Shown here: positions 1-5,420 of the stretch, piece after piece
Position numbering within the stretch: the stretch's first letter is position 1
How the letters are laid out: each line of letters opens with the position of its first letter
From: Anaerolineales bacterium
Lineage (GTDB): Bacteria; Chloroflexota; Anaerolineae; Anaerolineales; DRMV01
Direction of reading: 5' to 3'
Assembly: GCA_015484985.1 (NCBI GenBank)
Contig: WFUL01000053.1
Span: 1 to 6,491, forward strand
Length of the DNA stretch: 6,491 bases
The notes under the pieces: generated by a model
What the model saw: only the letters and a program-made list of their open reading frames with translations
Told to the model about the DNA's origin: nothing
Database searches by the model: none
Translations under genes and position numbers: made by a program

Positions 1-13
1 GCTGTCGTTTCAT
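1..13 (-). CDS. Start of a divergent gene, truncated by the window edge
   Basis: Read on the minus strand, an ATG at 13-11 is followed by AAA CGA CAG (M-K-R-Q) before the sequence ends. A perfect AGGAGG lies 8 nt upstream, the ideal distance for initiation, and this is the main evidence for a real gene. Only four codons are visible, so no function can be given. The basic N-terminus would fit a signal peptide or a DNA/RNA-binding protein equally well. It is divergent to rimO and shares the 14-459 intergenic region with it. Confidence 0.72.
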
Positions 14-21
14 GGCGCTTA

Positions 22-27
22 CCTCCT
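22..27 (-). promoter_or_regulatory. Ribosome binding site of the divergent left-edge gene
   Basis: The + strand CCTCCT reads AGGAGG on the minus strand, a full match to the anti-Shine-Dalgarno core, 8 nt before the ATG. It lies outside the stable helices of the upstream structured region, so those helices do not by themselves hide it. Confidence 0.75.
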
Positions 28-41
28 GAATGTGGTTTGGT

Positions 42-184
42 GTGGAGCCGGGGTCTTGCTTGTATTCGGGCTTGGAAGCCCTTTCTACTCTCCGACCCCT
101 TGGCTCCACGACGGAGACAAGGCGGTGACCCATCTGCTCAACGGGTTCTCACGACCCTGCGGCGAGACGGTCTACCGCCTTGTC
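42..184 (-). promoter_or_regulatory. Highly structured untranslated leader of the divergent gene (unidentified class)
   Basis: Seen directly: two large helices. The first pairs 116-126 (GACAAGGCGGT) with 174-184 (ACCGCCTTGTC), 11 perfect bp plus the 115-185 A-T pair. It encloses about 47 nt that can form smaller stems, such as GACC/GGTC and ACCC/GGGT, giving a probable multi-branch junction. The second pairs 42-49 (GTGGAGCC) with 102-109 (GGCTCCAC) and 50-55 (GGGGTC) with 94-99 (GACCCC), 14 bp with a 2-nt bulge at 100-101. It encloses the hairpin GGGCTT/AAGCCC (68-81). On the minus strand the order is promoter-like -10, first helix, second helix, 14 unpaired nt, AGGAGG, ATG, which is the geometry of a cis-regulatory 5' leader. 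I looked for TPP, FMN, cobalamin, SAM-I, glycine and T-box core motifs and found none complete. The alternative is an RNA on the + strand ending in the T run at 185-189. Confidence 0.5.
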
Positions 185-189
185 TTTTT
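115..189 (+). terminator. Possible + strand terminator formed by the same long stem
   Basis: The 3' arm at 174-184 is followed at once by TTTTT (185-189), so on the + strand the 11-12 bp GC-rich stem plus U tract resembles an intrinsic terminator. The loop is unusually long (about 47 nt) and no + strand gene lies upstream. This would therefore be either the end of an unannotated + strand small RNA starting near 40 or a barrier to antisense transcription. I prefer the minus-strand leader reading and list this as the competing one. Confidence 0.25.
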
Positions 190-191
190 CT

Positions 192-225
192 ATCATACAA
201 GCGCGAAGCCGCTGTTCACATTATC
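192..225 (-). promoter_or_regulatory. Candidate promoter(s) of the divergent gene
   Basis: On the minus strand 197-192 reads TATGAT (5/6 to the -10 consensus), with TGAACA (218-213, 4/6 to -35) 15 nt upstream, a short spacer. Initiation would fall around 185, at the foot of the long helix, giving a leader of about 170 nt. A second -10-like GATAAT (225-220, 5/6) is the alternative, but its -35 partner is poor. The call rests on position and consensus match only. Confidence 0.35.
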
Positions 226-239
226 TCTTTTTACCGGCG

Positions 240-259
240 GTCCTGTACCCGGTCAGGAC
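240..259. repeat. Short perfect inverted repeat in the divergent intergenic region
   Basis: GTCCTG (240-245) pairs with CAGGAC (254-259) around an 8-nt loop, extendable by one G-T pair. It lies between the two divergent promoter candidates and is not followed by a T tract on either strand, so it is not a terminator. It could be an operator or an RNA hairpin, and nothing more can be said. Confidence 0.3.
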
Positions 260-340
260 TATGCAAGATATACGGGAAATAACTTCGGGCTTGAATCTCA
301 CAAGATATGGGGTATGCGCTAGGAGAGGAGGTAACGCCGC

Positions 341-369
341 TTGACATGCCTTCCCCTTTCCCGTATCGT
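341..369 (+). promoter_or_regulatory. Sigma-70-like promoter of the rimO operon
   Basis: A perfect -35 hexamer TTGACA (341-346) is separated by exactly 17 nt from TATCGT (364-369), which matches TATAAT at 4 of 6 positions including the first T, the A and the final T. Transcription would start near 376, giving a leader of about 84 nt before the rimO ATG. It is the best-matching + strand promoter I can find upstream of rimO. Confidence 0.55.
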
Positions 370-382
370 AAGAGGCGGCTTT

Positions 383-430
383 AAGGTAATGACCTTGAAG
401 TGAGCACGCTTTGCGTTCATTGGCGTGCAC
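383..430 (+). promoter_or_regulatory. Two small hairpins in the rimO leader
   Basis: AAGGT (383-387) pairs with ACCTT (392-396). GTG plus CACGC (400-402 and 405-409, with a 2-nt AG bulge) pairs with GCGTGCAC (423-430). Both fall in the predicted untranslated leader between the promoter and the rimO ribosome binding site. They may affect mRNA stability or translation, but no known element is recognised. Confidence 0.3.
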
Positions 431-459
431 AGGTATTCTGTTTCAAAGGTAAGGCAAAC

Positions 460-1800
460 ATGCCCACGTTTCACATTGTGACCCTGGGATGCGCCAAGAA
501 CGACGTGGATTCGGCCTCTATGGCTCAATTGCTGGACCGTCAAGGTTACCGGGAGGTGGACCGGCCGGAAAAGGCCGATGTCATCATTGTGAACACCTGT
601 GGTTTCATCGCCCCGGCCCGGGAGGAATCCTACCGGGTGCTTCGGGAATTGGCCACTCGCAAACGACGGGGGCAACTGCTCATCGCCGCGGGATGCCTCA
701 CTCAACGATACGGCCAGGAGGTGGTCCGACGGGTGCCAGGTATCGATGGGATATTGGGGACCCGGAGGTGGATGGACATCCTGGAGGTCATCCGCAAGGT
801 CCGTCGCAAACCCCATCCCGAACCTCTGTACCATCTGCCCGATGCGCCCACCGTGGGACCTGATGTCCAGGGGGTCGCTCGGGTCGCGGTGCAGGGCCCC
901 AGCGCCTATATCAAAATCGCCGATGGCTGCCGCCGTCCGTGCGCCTTCTGTGCCATTCCTCTCATCAAGGGCACCCTGGTCAGCCGCCCCATGGAGAGCA
1001 TTCTGGAGGAAGCCCGGTTGCTGCAAGAACTGGGCGTGAAGGAAATCATCCTCATCGCCCAGGACACCACGGATTATGGTCATGACCTGGGGATGAAGGA
1101 CGGCCTGGCGCGCCTCTTGGAACGTCTGGTTCAGGAGGTCCCCGACATCCCCTGGATTCGCATCATGTACGCCTATCCCGGCGCCGTTACCGACCGGCTC
1201 ATCGAACTTATGGCCACGGAAAAACAAATCCTGCCCTACCTGGATATGCCCTTGCAGCACGCGGACCCGCGAGTCCTGCGCGCGATGCGCCGACCGGCCA
1301 ATCTGGACTGGGTGTATCGCACCATCGAGAAGATGCGCCGGGCCATCCCCGACCTGACCCTGCGCACCACCTTTATCGTGGGCTACCCCGGCGAGACGGA
1401 GGAGGCCTTCCAGCGCCTGTTGGACTTCCTGGACGAGATGCGCTTCGACCGGGTGGGTGCCTTCCGGTTTTCCTACGAGCCGGAGACGGCAAGCGCCGCC
1501 TTGGGGGACCCTATTCCGCCGGAGGTCAAACAGGAGCGCTGGGAGCGCTTGATGGCCCACCAGCAGCGCATTTCCCTGGAAAAGAATCAGGCCTGGGTGG
1601 GTCGGGTGCTGGATGTGCTCATCGAGGGTGTGGACGAAGAAAGCGGTGTGTCCATCGGACGTTCCTTCCGGGATGCGCCGGAGATTGACGGCTTGGTCTT
1701 GGTCGAGGAAGTGCTCCCTATGGGTGAGATGGTTCCCGTGCGCATTACCCAGGCCCTGGTGTACGATTTAGTCGGGGTACCGGTGAACCGGGAGGAGTGA
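460..1800 (+). CDS. rimO: Ribosomal protein S12 (aspartate-C3)-methylthiotransferase RimO
   Basis: A 446-residue radical-SAM methylthiotransferase, the usual length for RimO, which adds a methylthio group to the conserved aspartate near position 88 of ribosomal protein S12 in the cytoplasm. The N-terminal UPF0004 domain opens with HIVTLGCAKNDVDS and has its three cluster cysteines at C11, C47 and C79. The radical-SAM motif CRRPCAFC gives C157, C161 and C164 for the second [4Fe-4S] cluster. A TRAM domain follows from about 377 to the end. The string APEIDG near its C-terminal part and the LGCAKN start favour RimO over MiaB. The ATG at 460 is chosen because the catalytic domain begins two residues later and AAGG (451-454) lies 5 nt upstream. 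A GTG at 400 would add 20 residues with no family match. First gene of the operon; its last codons contain the ribosome binding site of the next gene. Confidence 0.95.
   Translation: MPTFHIVTLGCAKNDVDSASMAQLLDRQGYREVDRPEKADVIIVNTCGFIAPAREESYRVLRELATRKRRGQLLIAAGCLTQRYGQEVVRRVPGIDGILGTRRWMDILEVIRKVRRKPHPEPLYHLPDAPTVGPDVQGVARVAVQGPSAYIKIADGCRRPCAFCAIPLIKGTLVSRPMESILEEARLLQELGVKEIILIAQDTTDYGHDLGMKDGLARLLERLVQEVPDIPWIRIMYAYPGAVTDRLIELMATEKQILPYLDMPLQHADPRVLRAMRRPANLDWVYRTIEKMRRAIPDLTLRTTFIVGYPGETEEAFQRLLDFLDEMRFDRVGAFRFSYEPETASAALGDPIPPEVKQERWERLMAHQQRISLEKNQAWVGRVLDVLIEGVDEESGVSIGRSFRDAPEIDGLVLVEEVLPMGEMVPVRITQALVYDLVGVPVNREE
1791..1795 (+). promoter_or_regulatory. Ribosome binding site of the RseP-like gene, embedded in rimO
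   Basis: GGAGG within the last two rimO codons lies 8 nt before the ATG at 1804. It fixes that start and implies translational coupling across the 3-nt gap after the rimO stop. Confidence 0.75.
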
Positions 1801-1803
1801 CCT

Positions 1804-2853
1804 ATGGATGTACTGTTTTTCTTCATCGCCCTGGGCCTTTTGATTCTCATTCACGAATTGGGCCACTTTTTAGCCGCGCGTGCTGTGGGTATTCCCATAG
1901 AGGAGTTTGGGATCGGGTTCCCACCTCGCGTCTTTACCCTCTTCACTTGGCAGGGAACCCGATTTACCTTCAACGCCATCCCTTTCGGCGGCTTCGTGCG
2001 CCCGCAGCCGGGTCCCACACCGGAAAGCCCGGACGCCCTGCGACGCGCGCCGCAGAAACATCAACTGCTCGTGCTCATCGCCGGGCCGCTGATGAACTTG
2101 CTGGTAGCTCTCTTGGTGTACGTGGTGGTGTATCTGGCCTTTGGTAAACCTGTTCCCCGGGAACTGGTCATCTGGTACGTCGAGCCGAATTCCCCTGCGG
2201 CCCAAGCGGGCATGTTGCCTGGAGACCGCATTGTAGCCGTGGCCGGGAAGCCGATCGAGGACCTGGAGGACCTGCAACAGGCAGTCCAGGCCCACGCGGG
2301 CCGGCCTTTGCCCCTTACGATACGACGTCAGGGAGGAGTTCTCACCGTGGAGGTTGTCCCTCGACGCACCCCTCCCCCGAATCAGGGTCCCATGGGCATT
2401 CGGTTGTTGACCTATGGATGGGAGCCCGTTCCTTTGCTGGAACGTCTCCGGCTGGCGTGGGTAACCACGGTGGAGCAGATTCGGGCCCTGGTGGAGTTCC
2501 CCATCCGCCTGCTCACCGCGCGCACGCCGGAGGAGCGGCCCCAGGGAGAAGTGCTGGGCTTTCGGGGAATGTACACGTCCTTCCAAACGGCCCTGTACGT
2601 GGACCGGGTACTGGGACACAGCCTGCCCGTGTACGCTTTATCTCTGGTCGCGTCGCTGAGCATTTCCCTGGGTATTCTCAACCTCATCCCCTTCCCCGCT
2701 CTGGATGGCGGGCGGATTACGGTGATTCTGGGAGAGATGCTCTTTCGGCGGCGTTTACCGGTACAATGGGAATACGCCCTCATGTTGGTGGGCTTTTTCG
2801 TGTTGATGTTGGTGATGGTGTTGATTAATCTCAGGGAGTGGTTGCCTCAATGA
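1804..2853 (+). CDS. rseP: RseP/site-2-type intramembrane zinc metalloprotease (M50)
   Basis: A 349-residue polytopic membrane protease of peptidase family M50B. Such enzymes cut transmembrane substrates, typically anti-sigma factors or signal-peptide remnants, inside the bilayer. The first membrane segment (about 3-25) holds the zinc motif HELGH at 17-21. A second segment (about 87-110) begins with the family motif AGPLMN (92-97). A single PDZ domain covers roughly 115-192, with the ligand-binding region around NSPAAQAGMLPGDRI. The third segment (about 277-298) leads into NLIPFPALDGGR (293-304), whose Asp301 supplies the third zinc ligand. The fourth segment is about 323-344. All catalytic residues are present, and one PDZ rather than two is usual outside Enterobacteria. 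It starts 3 nt after rimO and ends in an ATGA overlap with the HEAT gene. The dxr and cdsA genes that often neighbour rseP are absent here. The natural substrate cannot be read from the sequence. Confidence 0.92.
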   Translation: MDVLFFFIALGLLILIHELGHFLAARAVGIPIEEFGIGFPPRVFTLFTWQGTRFTFNAIPFGGFVRPQPGPTPESPDALRRAPQKHQLLVLIAGPLMNLLVALLVYVVVYLAFGKPVPRELVIWYVEPNSPAAQAGMLPGDRIVAVAGKPIEDLEDLQQAVQAHAGRPLPLTIRRQGGVLTVEVVPRRTPPPNQGPMGIRLLTYGWEPVPLLERLRLAWVTTVEQIRALVEFPIRLLTARTPEERPQGEVLGFRGMYTSFQTALYVDRVLGHSLPVYALSLVASLSISLGILNLIPFPALDGGRITVILGEMLFRRRLPVQWEYALMLVGFFVLMLVMVLINLREWLPQ

Positions 2854-3968
2854 CCGAAGGACTTTGGCAGGATCCGCAACAGGCGAAGGAACGGGACTTC
2901 CAGAACCTCATCGAGCAGGCCCATAAGTACGGTGACCAACTGCAGCAAGAACACGTTCAGGTGCTCTCGGACTTGAGTACCGAGCAGGTGCGTCGCTGGA
3001 AGGATGTGTGGTTGCAGCTTCCCGTGAGCACTCGGCGGCGCATCGTGACCCTCTGTGACCGTTTGCTGGAGGATGATCCCAGGCTGTCCTTTTTTGAAGT
3101 GGGTCGGATTGCCCTAGAGGACGAGGACGCGGAGGTCCGGGAGTACGGCCTGCGCCTCATTGGCATTGAGGACTTGGAGGCCCGCTCGGTGGTGCCCTTG
3201 CTCATCCGGCACTTGTGGGATGAGGCGCCGATGGTGCGGGCCCGGGCCGCGGAAGAATTGGGCCGGTTCGTGCTTCAGGGTATGGTGGACCAGATGCCCT
3301 TCGCCTTGTTGCGCAAGGCTGTGGCCGCGTTGTTGTATATTTTGCATGAAGAACCGCCCACGGCTCCGGTATGGGCGCAGGCCCTGATGGCGGTTGGCTA
3401 TGCCGCACCGCGCGGATTGGGCGAGTTCCTGGAGTTCGCCTATTACCAGGGTGATATCGCATTGCGATGCGCGGCGCTGGTGGCCATGGGCCGCACGCTG
3501 GACCCGGCCTGGAAGCGCTACATTCTCGCCGACCTGCAGCACCCCCACCCCAAGGTGCGGGCCGCGGCGGCCGAGGCTGCGGGGTTCGCGGAGGTGCGGG
3601 AGGCCCTGGACGACGTGCTCTACCTGCTCACCGACGCCTCCAAGGAAGTGCGCATTGCCGCGGCCTGGGCGGTTTCGGAACTGGCCGAAGAAGATGAGCA
3701 CTTTGAAATCCTGGAGCAGGCATGGCGCCAGGCCCAGGAAGAGGACGAGCTGGAAGCCCTGGAAGCCGCGCTGCAAAACCTGGAGTTCCGCTTCATGCGT
3801 CGGGAGTGGAGCCTGCTCGAGATGGCCTTGAAGGATGAATGGGACCAGCGGCAGCCTCCTACCCTCGATTTGCGCGAGGCCCAAAACGGGACGCCCAACG
3901 GCAACGGCCCCAAGGCCTCTTCCCCGACGCGGGATCAGGAAGAATCCGGGAGCCCGGACGCGTCCTGA
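2850..3968 (+). CDS. HEAT-repeat protein
   Basis: A 372-residue soluble protein with no signal peptide or membrane segment. After a charged, helical N-terminal part (about 1-70, partly amphipathic), it contains helical repeats of HEAT/PBS-lyase type. The clearest are near 88-103 (EDAEVREYGLRLIG), 114-142 (APMVRARAAEELGRF), 192-215 (IALRCAALVAMGR), 224-248 (PHPKVRAAAAEAAGF) and 255-278 (ASKEVRIAAAWAVSEL). Each has the D/P-x-V-R-x-x-A-A pattern. An acidic helical stretch (about 280-315) follows. A low-complexity tail rich in N, G, P, S, D and E (about 338-372) is probably disordered. HEAT arrays are protein-binding scaffolds; no catalytic motif is visible. The ATG at 2850 overlaps the preceding stop as ATGA, with AGGGAG at 2833-2838 as ribosome binding site. 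A GTG at 2838 would add four residues but overlaps that site. Co-translation with the protease suggests a shared process; the role is unknown. Confidence 0.85.
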   Translation: MTEGLWQDPQQAKERDFQNLIEQAHKYGDQLQQEHVQVLSDLSTEQVRRWKDVWLQLPVSTRRRIVTLCDRLLEDDPRLSFFEVGRIALEDEDAEVREYGLRLIGIEDLEARSVVPLLIRHLWDEAPMVRARAAEELGRFVLQGMVDQMPFALLRKAVAALLYILHEEPPTAPVWAQALMAVGYAAPRGLGEFLEFAYYQGDIALRCAALVAMGRTLDPAWKRYILADLQHPHPKVRAAAAEAAGFAEVREALDDVLYLLTDASKEVRIAAAWAVSELAEEDEHFEILEQAWRQAQEEDELEALEAALQNLEFRFMRREWSLLEMALKDEWDQRQPPTLDLREAQNGTPNGNGPKASSPTRDQEESGSPDAS

Positions 3969-3974
3969 CGCGTC
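3957..3974. repeat. Twin GACGCGTC palindromes at the HEAT gene stop
   Basis: The 8-bp palindrome GACGCGTC occurs at 3957-3964 and again at 3967-3974, with centres 10 bp apart, about one helical turn. The second copy overlaps the -35-like hexamer of the candidate promoter at 3965-3993. Such spacing suits cooperative binding of a dimeric regulator on one DNA face, but the first copy is also coding (Asp-Ala-Ser), so chance remains possible. Confidence 0.35.
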
Positions 3975-3993
3975 TTGTCCCGGTCGGTATACC
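3965..3993 (+). promoter_or_regulatory. Candidate promoter for the peptidase-pheA unit
   Basis: CTGACG (3965-3970, 4/6 to TTGACA) and TATACC (3988-3993, 4/6 to TATAAT) are 17 nt apart, straddling the HEAT gene stop codon. Initiation near 4000 would give a leader of about 200 nt before the chosen peptidase start, containing the helices at 4055-4101 and the hairpin at 4133-4160. Consensus match is moderate, and read-through from the upstream operon is the alternative. Confidence 0.35.
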
Positions 3994-4054
3994 CCTTTCC
4001 GGGAGACAAAGGATAACTTCCCCAACAGGATGCAGGGACCATGAATCGGCTCGC

Positions 4055-4101
4055 TTCGTCCCCGAAAGTGTCGGTCCAGCATCATCTGCAGTCTGGACGA
4101 A
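4055..4101 (+). promoter_or_regulatory. Mutually exclusive helices in the leader before the peptidase gene
   Basis: GTCCAG (4074-4079) pairs perfectly with CTGGAC (4093-4098). The same 3' segment GGACGAA (4095-4101) also pairs perfectly with TTCGTCC (4055-4061). Only one can form at a time. A 10-bp palindrome CTTTGCAAAG follows at 4114-4123, then the strong hairpin. This is the kind of arrangement seen in attenuators, but I could not recognise a known class or a clear antiterminator against the final hairpin. Confidence 0.3.
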
Positions 4102-4130
4102 AAGTTGGACAGCCTTTGCAAAGAGATAAC

Positions 4131-4184
4131 GTTGGGCAGCGGCTACTACGCCGCTGCCCAGTATCATCATCTTCTTCTTCTTTG
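4131..4184 (+). terminator. Terminator- or attenuator-like hairpin between the HEAT and peptidase genes
   Basis: TGGGCAGCGGC (4133-4143) pairs with GCCGCTGCCCA (4150-4160) in 11 perfect bp around a 6-nt loop, with one extra G-T pair. A tract of T and C (about 4162-4184), including four successive CTT-type units, follows. The stem is strong, but the tract is not a pure U run, so termination may be partial or Rho-assisted. It lies 19 nt before the end of the T/C tract and about 40 nt before the chosen peptidase start. It could end the rimO operon, attenuate the downstream unit, or mark an mRNA processing site. Confidence 0.5.
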
Positions 4185-4202
4185 CTCCAGCCGCATCATT
4201 TC

Positions 4203-5405
4203 TTGACGCTTGGGGTACGTTCGTGGCGACTCAAAACGTTGGCTCTTCTGGCCCTCCTGATTTTGGCAGGAGGGATGCTGGGCGCGGCTGTAGCGCAGCT
4301 CGAAGTGGCCAAGACCCAGGTGACGGTGGAGTTTGGCCGTCAGGTGACCATTGTGGCCCGTTTTCGCGCCCCCCGGCCCATCGAACGGGTTTATCTCTTT
4401 TTACATCCCGAAGGCACCATGAACACCTACAGTGGCGAAATGGAGGCTCAAGGCAAAGGGTGGAAACGCACGTTCACCCTAAAGGAATGGCCGCTCCCGC
4501 CTTTCGCCACAGTGTACTACTGGTTCCAGGTTCGCTACCAGGATGGGTCCACCGAGCAAACGGCGGCCTTCACCTTTGAATACGCAGACACCCGCTTCAC
4601 CTGGGAGACCCTAGCCGAACCTCCGATATTTGTCCACTGGACGCAAGGGGACCCGACCGTCGCCCAGGAACTCATCAATGCCGCCCAGGAAGCGATTCAG
4701 CGGACCCGGATGCAATGGCTGGCTCCCTCTCCGCAACGGGTGGACGTTTACTTGTACCCCGACGCCACGGCACTGGAGCCCCTGCTTCAAGATGCCCCTG
4801 AATGGGCAGGAGCCAGCGCTTATCCGGCCCTGGGGACCATTTTGCTCATCCATCCCACCACACCGGCGGAGCTCGCGCAACGGGAGCGGGATGTCGCCCA
4901 CGAAGTGGCGCATGTGGTGCTGTATGAAACCCTGAAGGGAGCCGCGGTAACCCTTCCCTGGTGGTTGCAGGAGGGCCTGGCCTCCCTGGCCGAGCCCGAT
5001 GTCCGAGAGGAATATCCCGGGGTGTTGGCCCGGGCATGGCAGAAGCAGGCATTGGTGTCCATGTCCGACCTATGTATTCCCTCCTTCTGGAACCCCGATG
5101 AGGTGCAGCTGGCCTATGCGGAAGCCGCGTCCTTCGTGGGTTTTCTCCAGCAACGTTATGGCGCACAGAAGCTCTATCGCCTCCTTCTGGCCTATGCTAC
5201 GGGATTGCCCTGTGAAGAAGGCGTGCGGGAGGTCTTCGGCCGATCCTTGAGTGAGTTGGAAGCCCTGTGGCAACAGGAAACACTGGCGTACACCGGTCCT
5301 GAATTGAGACAGAAGATTCCCGTGGTGCTGTTGTGGTCAGGGGTGCTTGCCCTGGTGGCCCTTTCGTTCACCCTGGTCTTCGTCTGGATTCGACGGTTTG
5401 CATGA
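4203..5405 (+). CDS. Secreted, membrane-anchored gluzincin (peptidase MA-like)
   Basis: A 400-residue exported metallopeptidase from the TTG at 4203. The signal peptide has a basic start (V-R-S-W-R-L-K), a Leu-rich core and a likely AVA/Q cut after residue 31. A beta-rich, Ig-like domain follows (about 34-138). The peptidase MA-like domain contains HEVAH at 233-237 and the gluzincin Glu at 257 in WWLQEGLASL, so all zinc and catalytic residues are present. A C-terminal membrane segment (about 374-395) ends in W-I-R-R-F-A, predicting an outside catalytic domain with a short cytoplasmic tail. The substrate is unknown. An ATG at 4041 is in frame (454 residues), but it would put 54 extra residues before the signal peptide, run through the hairpin and yield Ser-6, with codon use unlike the rest. 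The weakness of TTG 4203 is that no clear ribosome binding site precedes it. The pheA gene follows after 15 nt. Confidence 0.82.
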   Translation: MTLGVRSWRLKTLALLALLILAGGMLGAAVAQLEVAKTQVTVEFGRQVTIVARFRAPRPIERVYLFLHPEGTMNTYSGEMEAQGKGWKRTFTLKEWPLPPFATVYYWFQVRYQDGSTEQTAAFTFEYADTRFTWETLAEPPIFVHWTQGDPTVAQELINAAQEAIQRTRMQWLAPSPQRVDVYLYPDATALEPLLQDAPEWAGASAYPALGTILLIHPTTPAELAQRERDVAHEVAHVVLYETLKGAAVTLPWWLQEGLASLAEPDVREEYPGVLARAWQKQALVSMSDLCIPSFWNPDEVQLAYAEAASFVGFLQQRYGAQKLYRLLLAYATGLPCEEGVREVFGRSLSELEALWQQETLAYTGPELRQKIPVVLLWSGVLALVALSFTLVFVWIRRFA

Positions 5406-5420
5406 CGGGGCTTGACGACC

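Noticed and set aside
42..109. tRNA-like impression from the outer 7-8 bp stem with a nearly 70-nt span
   Set aside because: There is no D arm, anticodon arm or T-loop (TTCGA-type) in the right places. The second helix continues the outer one instead of forming a cloverleaf.
32..322. 96-codon and 81-codon frames on the + strand in the intergenic region
   Set aside because: They run through the long perfect helices, lack ribosome binding sites and have no recognisable protein features; the DNA is better explained as a structured leader.
345..383. 12-residue frame ATG...TAA (MPSPFPYRKRRL) upstream of rimO
   Set aside because: It overlaps the -35 and -10 of the predicted promoter and is 12 nt from the purine tract, so it is probably not on the mature transcript.
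400..459. GTG start at 400 for rimO, adding 20 residues
   Set aside because: The extension overlaps a leader hairpin and has no family match. The family start motif follows the ATG at 460 directly.
319..1560. 413-codon open frame on the minus strand opposite rimO
   Set aside because: It is the antisense shadow of rimO. The + strand has full radical-SAM motifs, and the minus translation is a low-complexity G/H/Q/R-rich string with no recognisable domain.
1870..2619. 249-codon open frame on the minus strand opposite the protease gene
   Set aside because: It is a shadow of a gene with intact HELGH, PDZ and LDG motifs. The minus product resembles no family.
3114..4121. 335-codon open frame on the minus strand opposite the HEAT gene
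   Set aside because: It is an antisense shadow in GC-rich DNA. It has no convincing ribosome binding site or domain, and the opposite strand encodes clear HEAT repeats.
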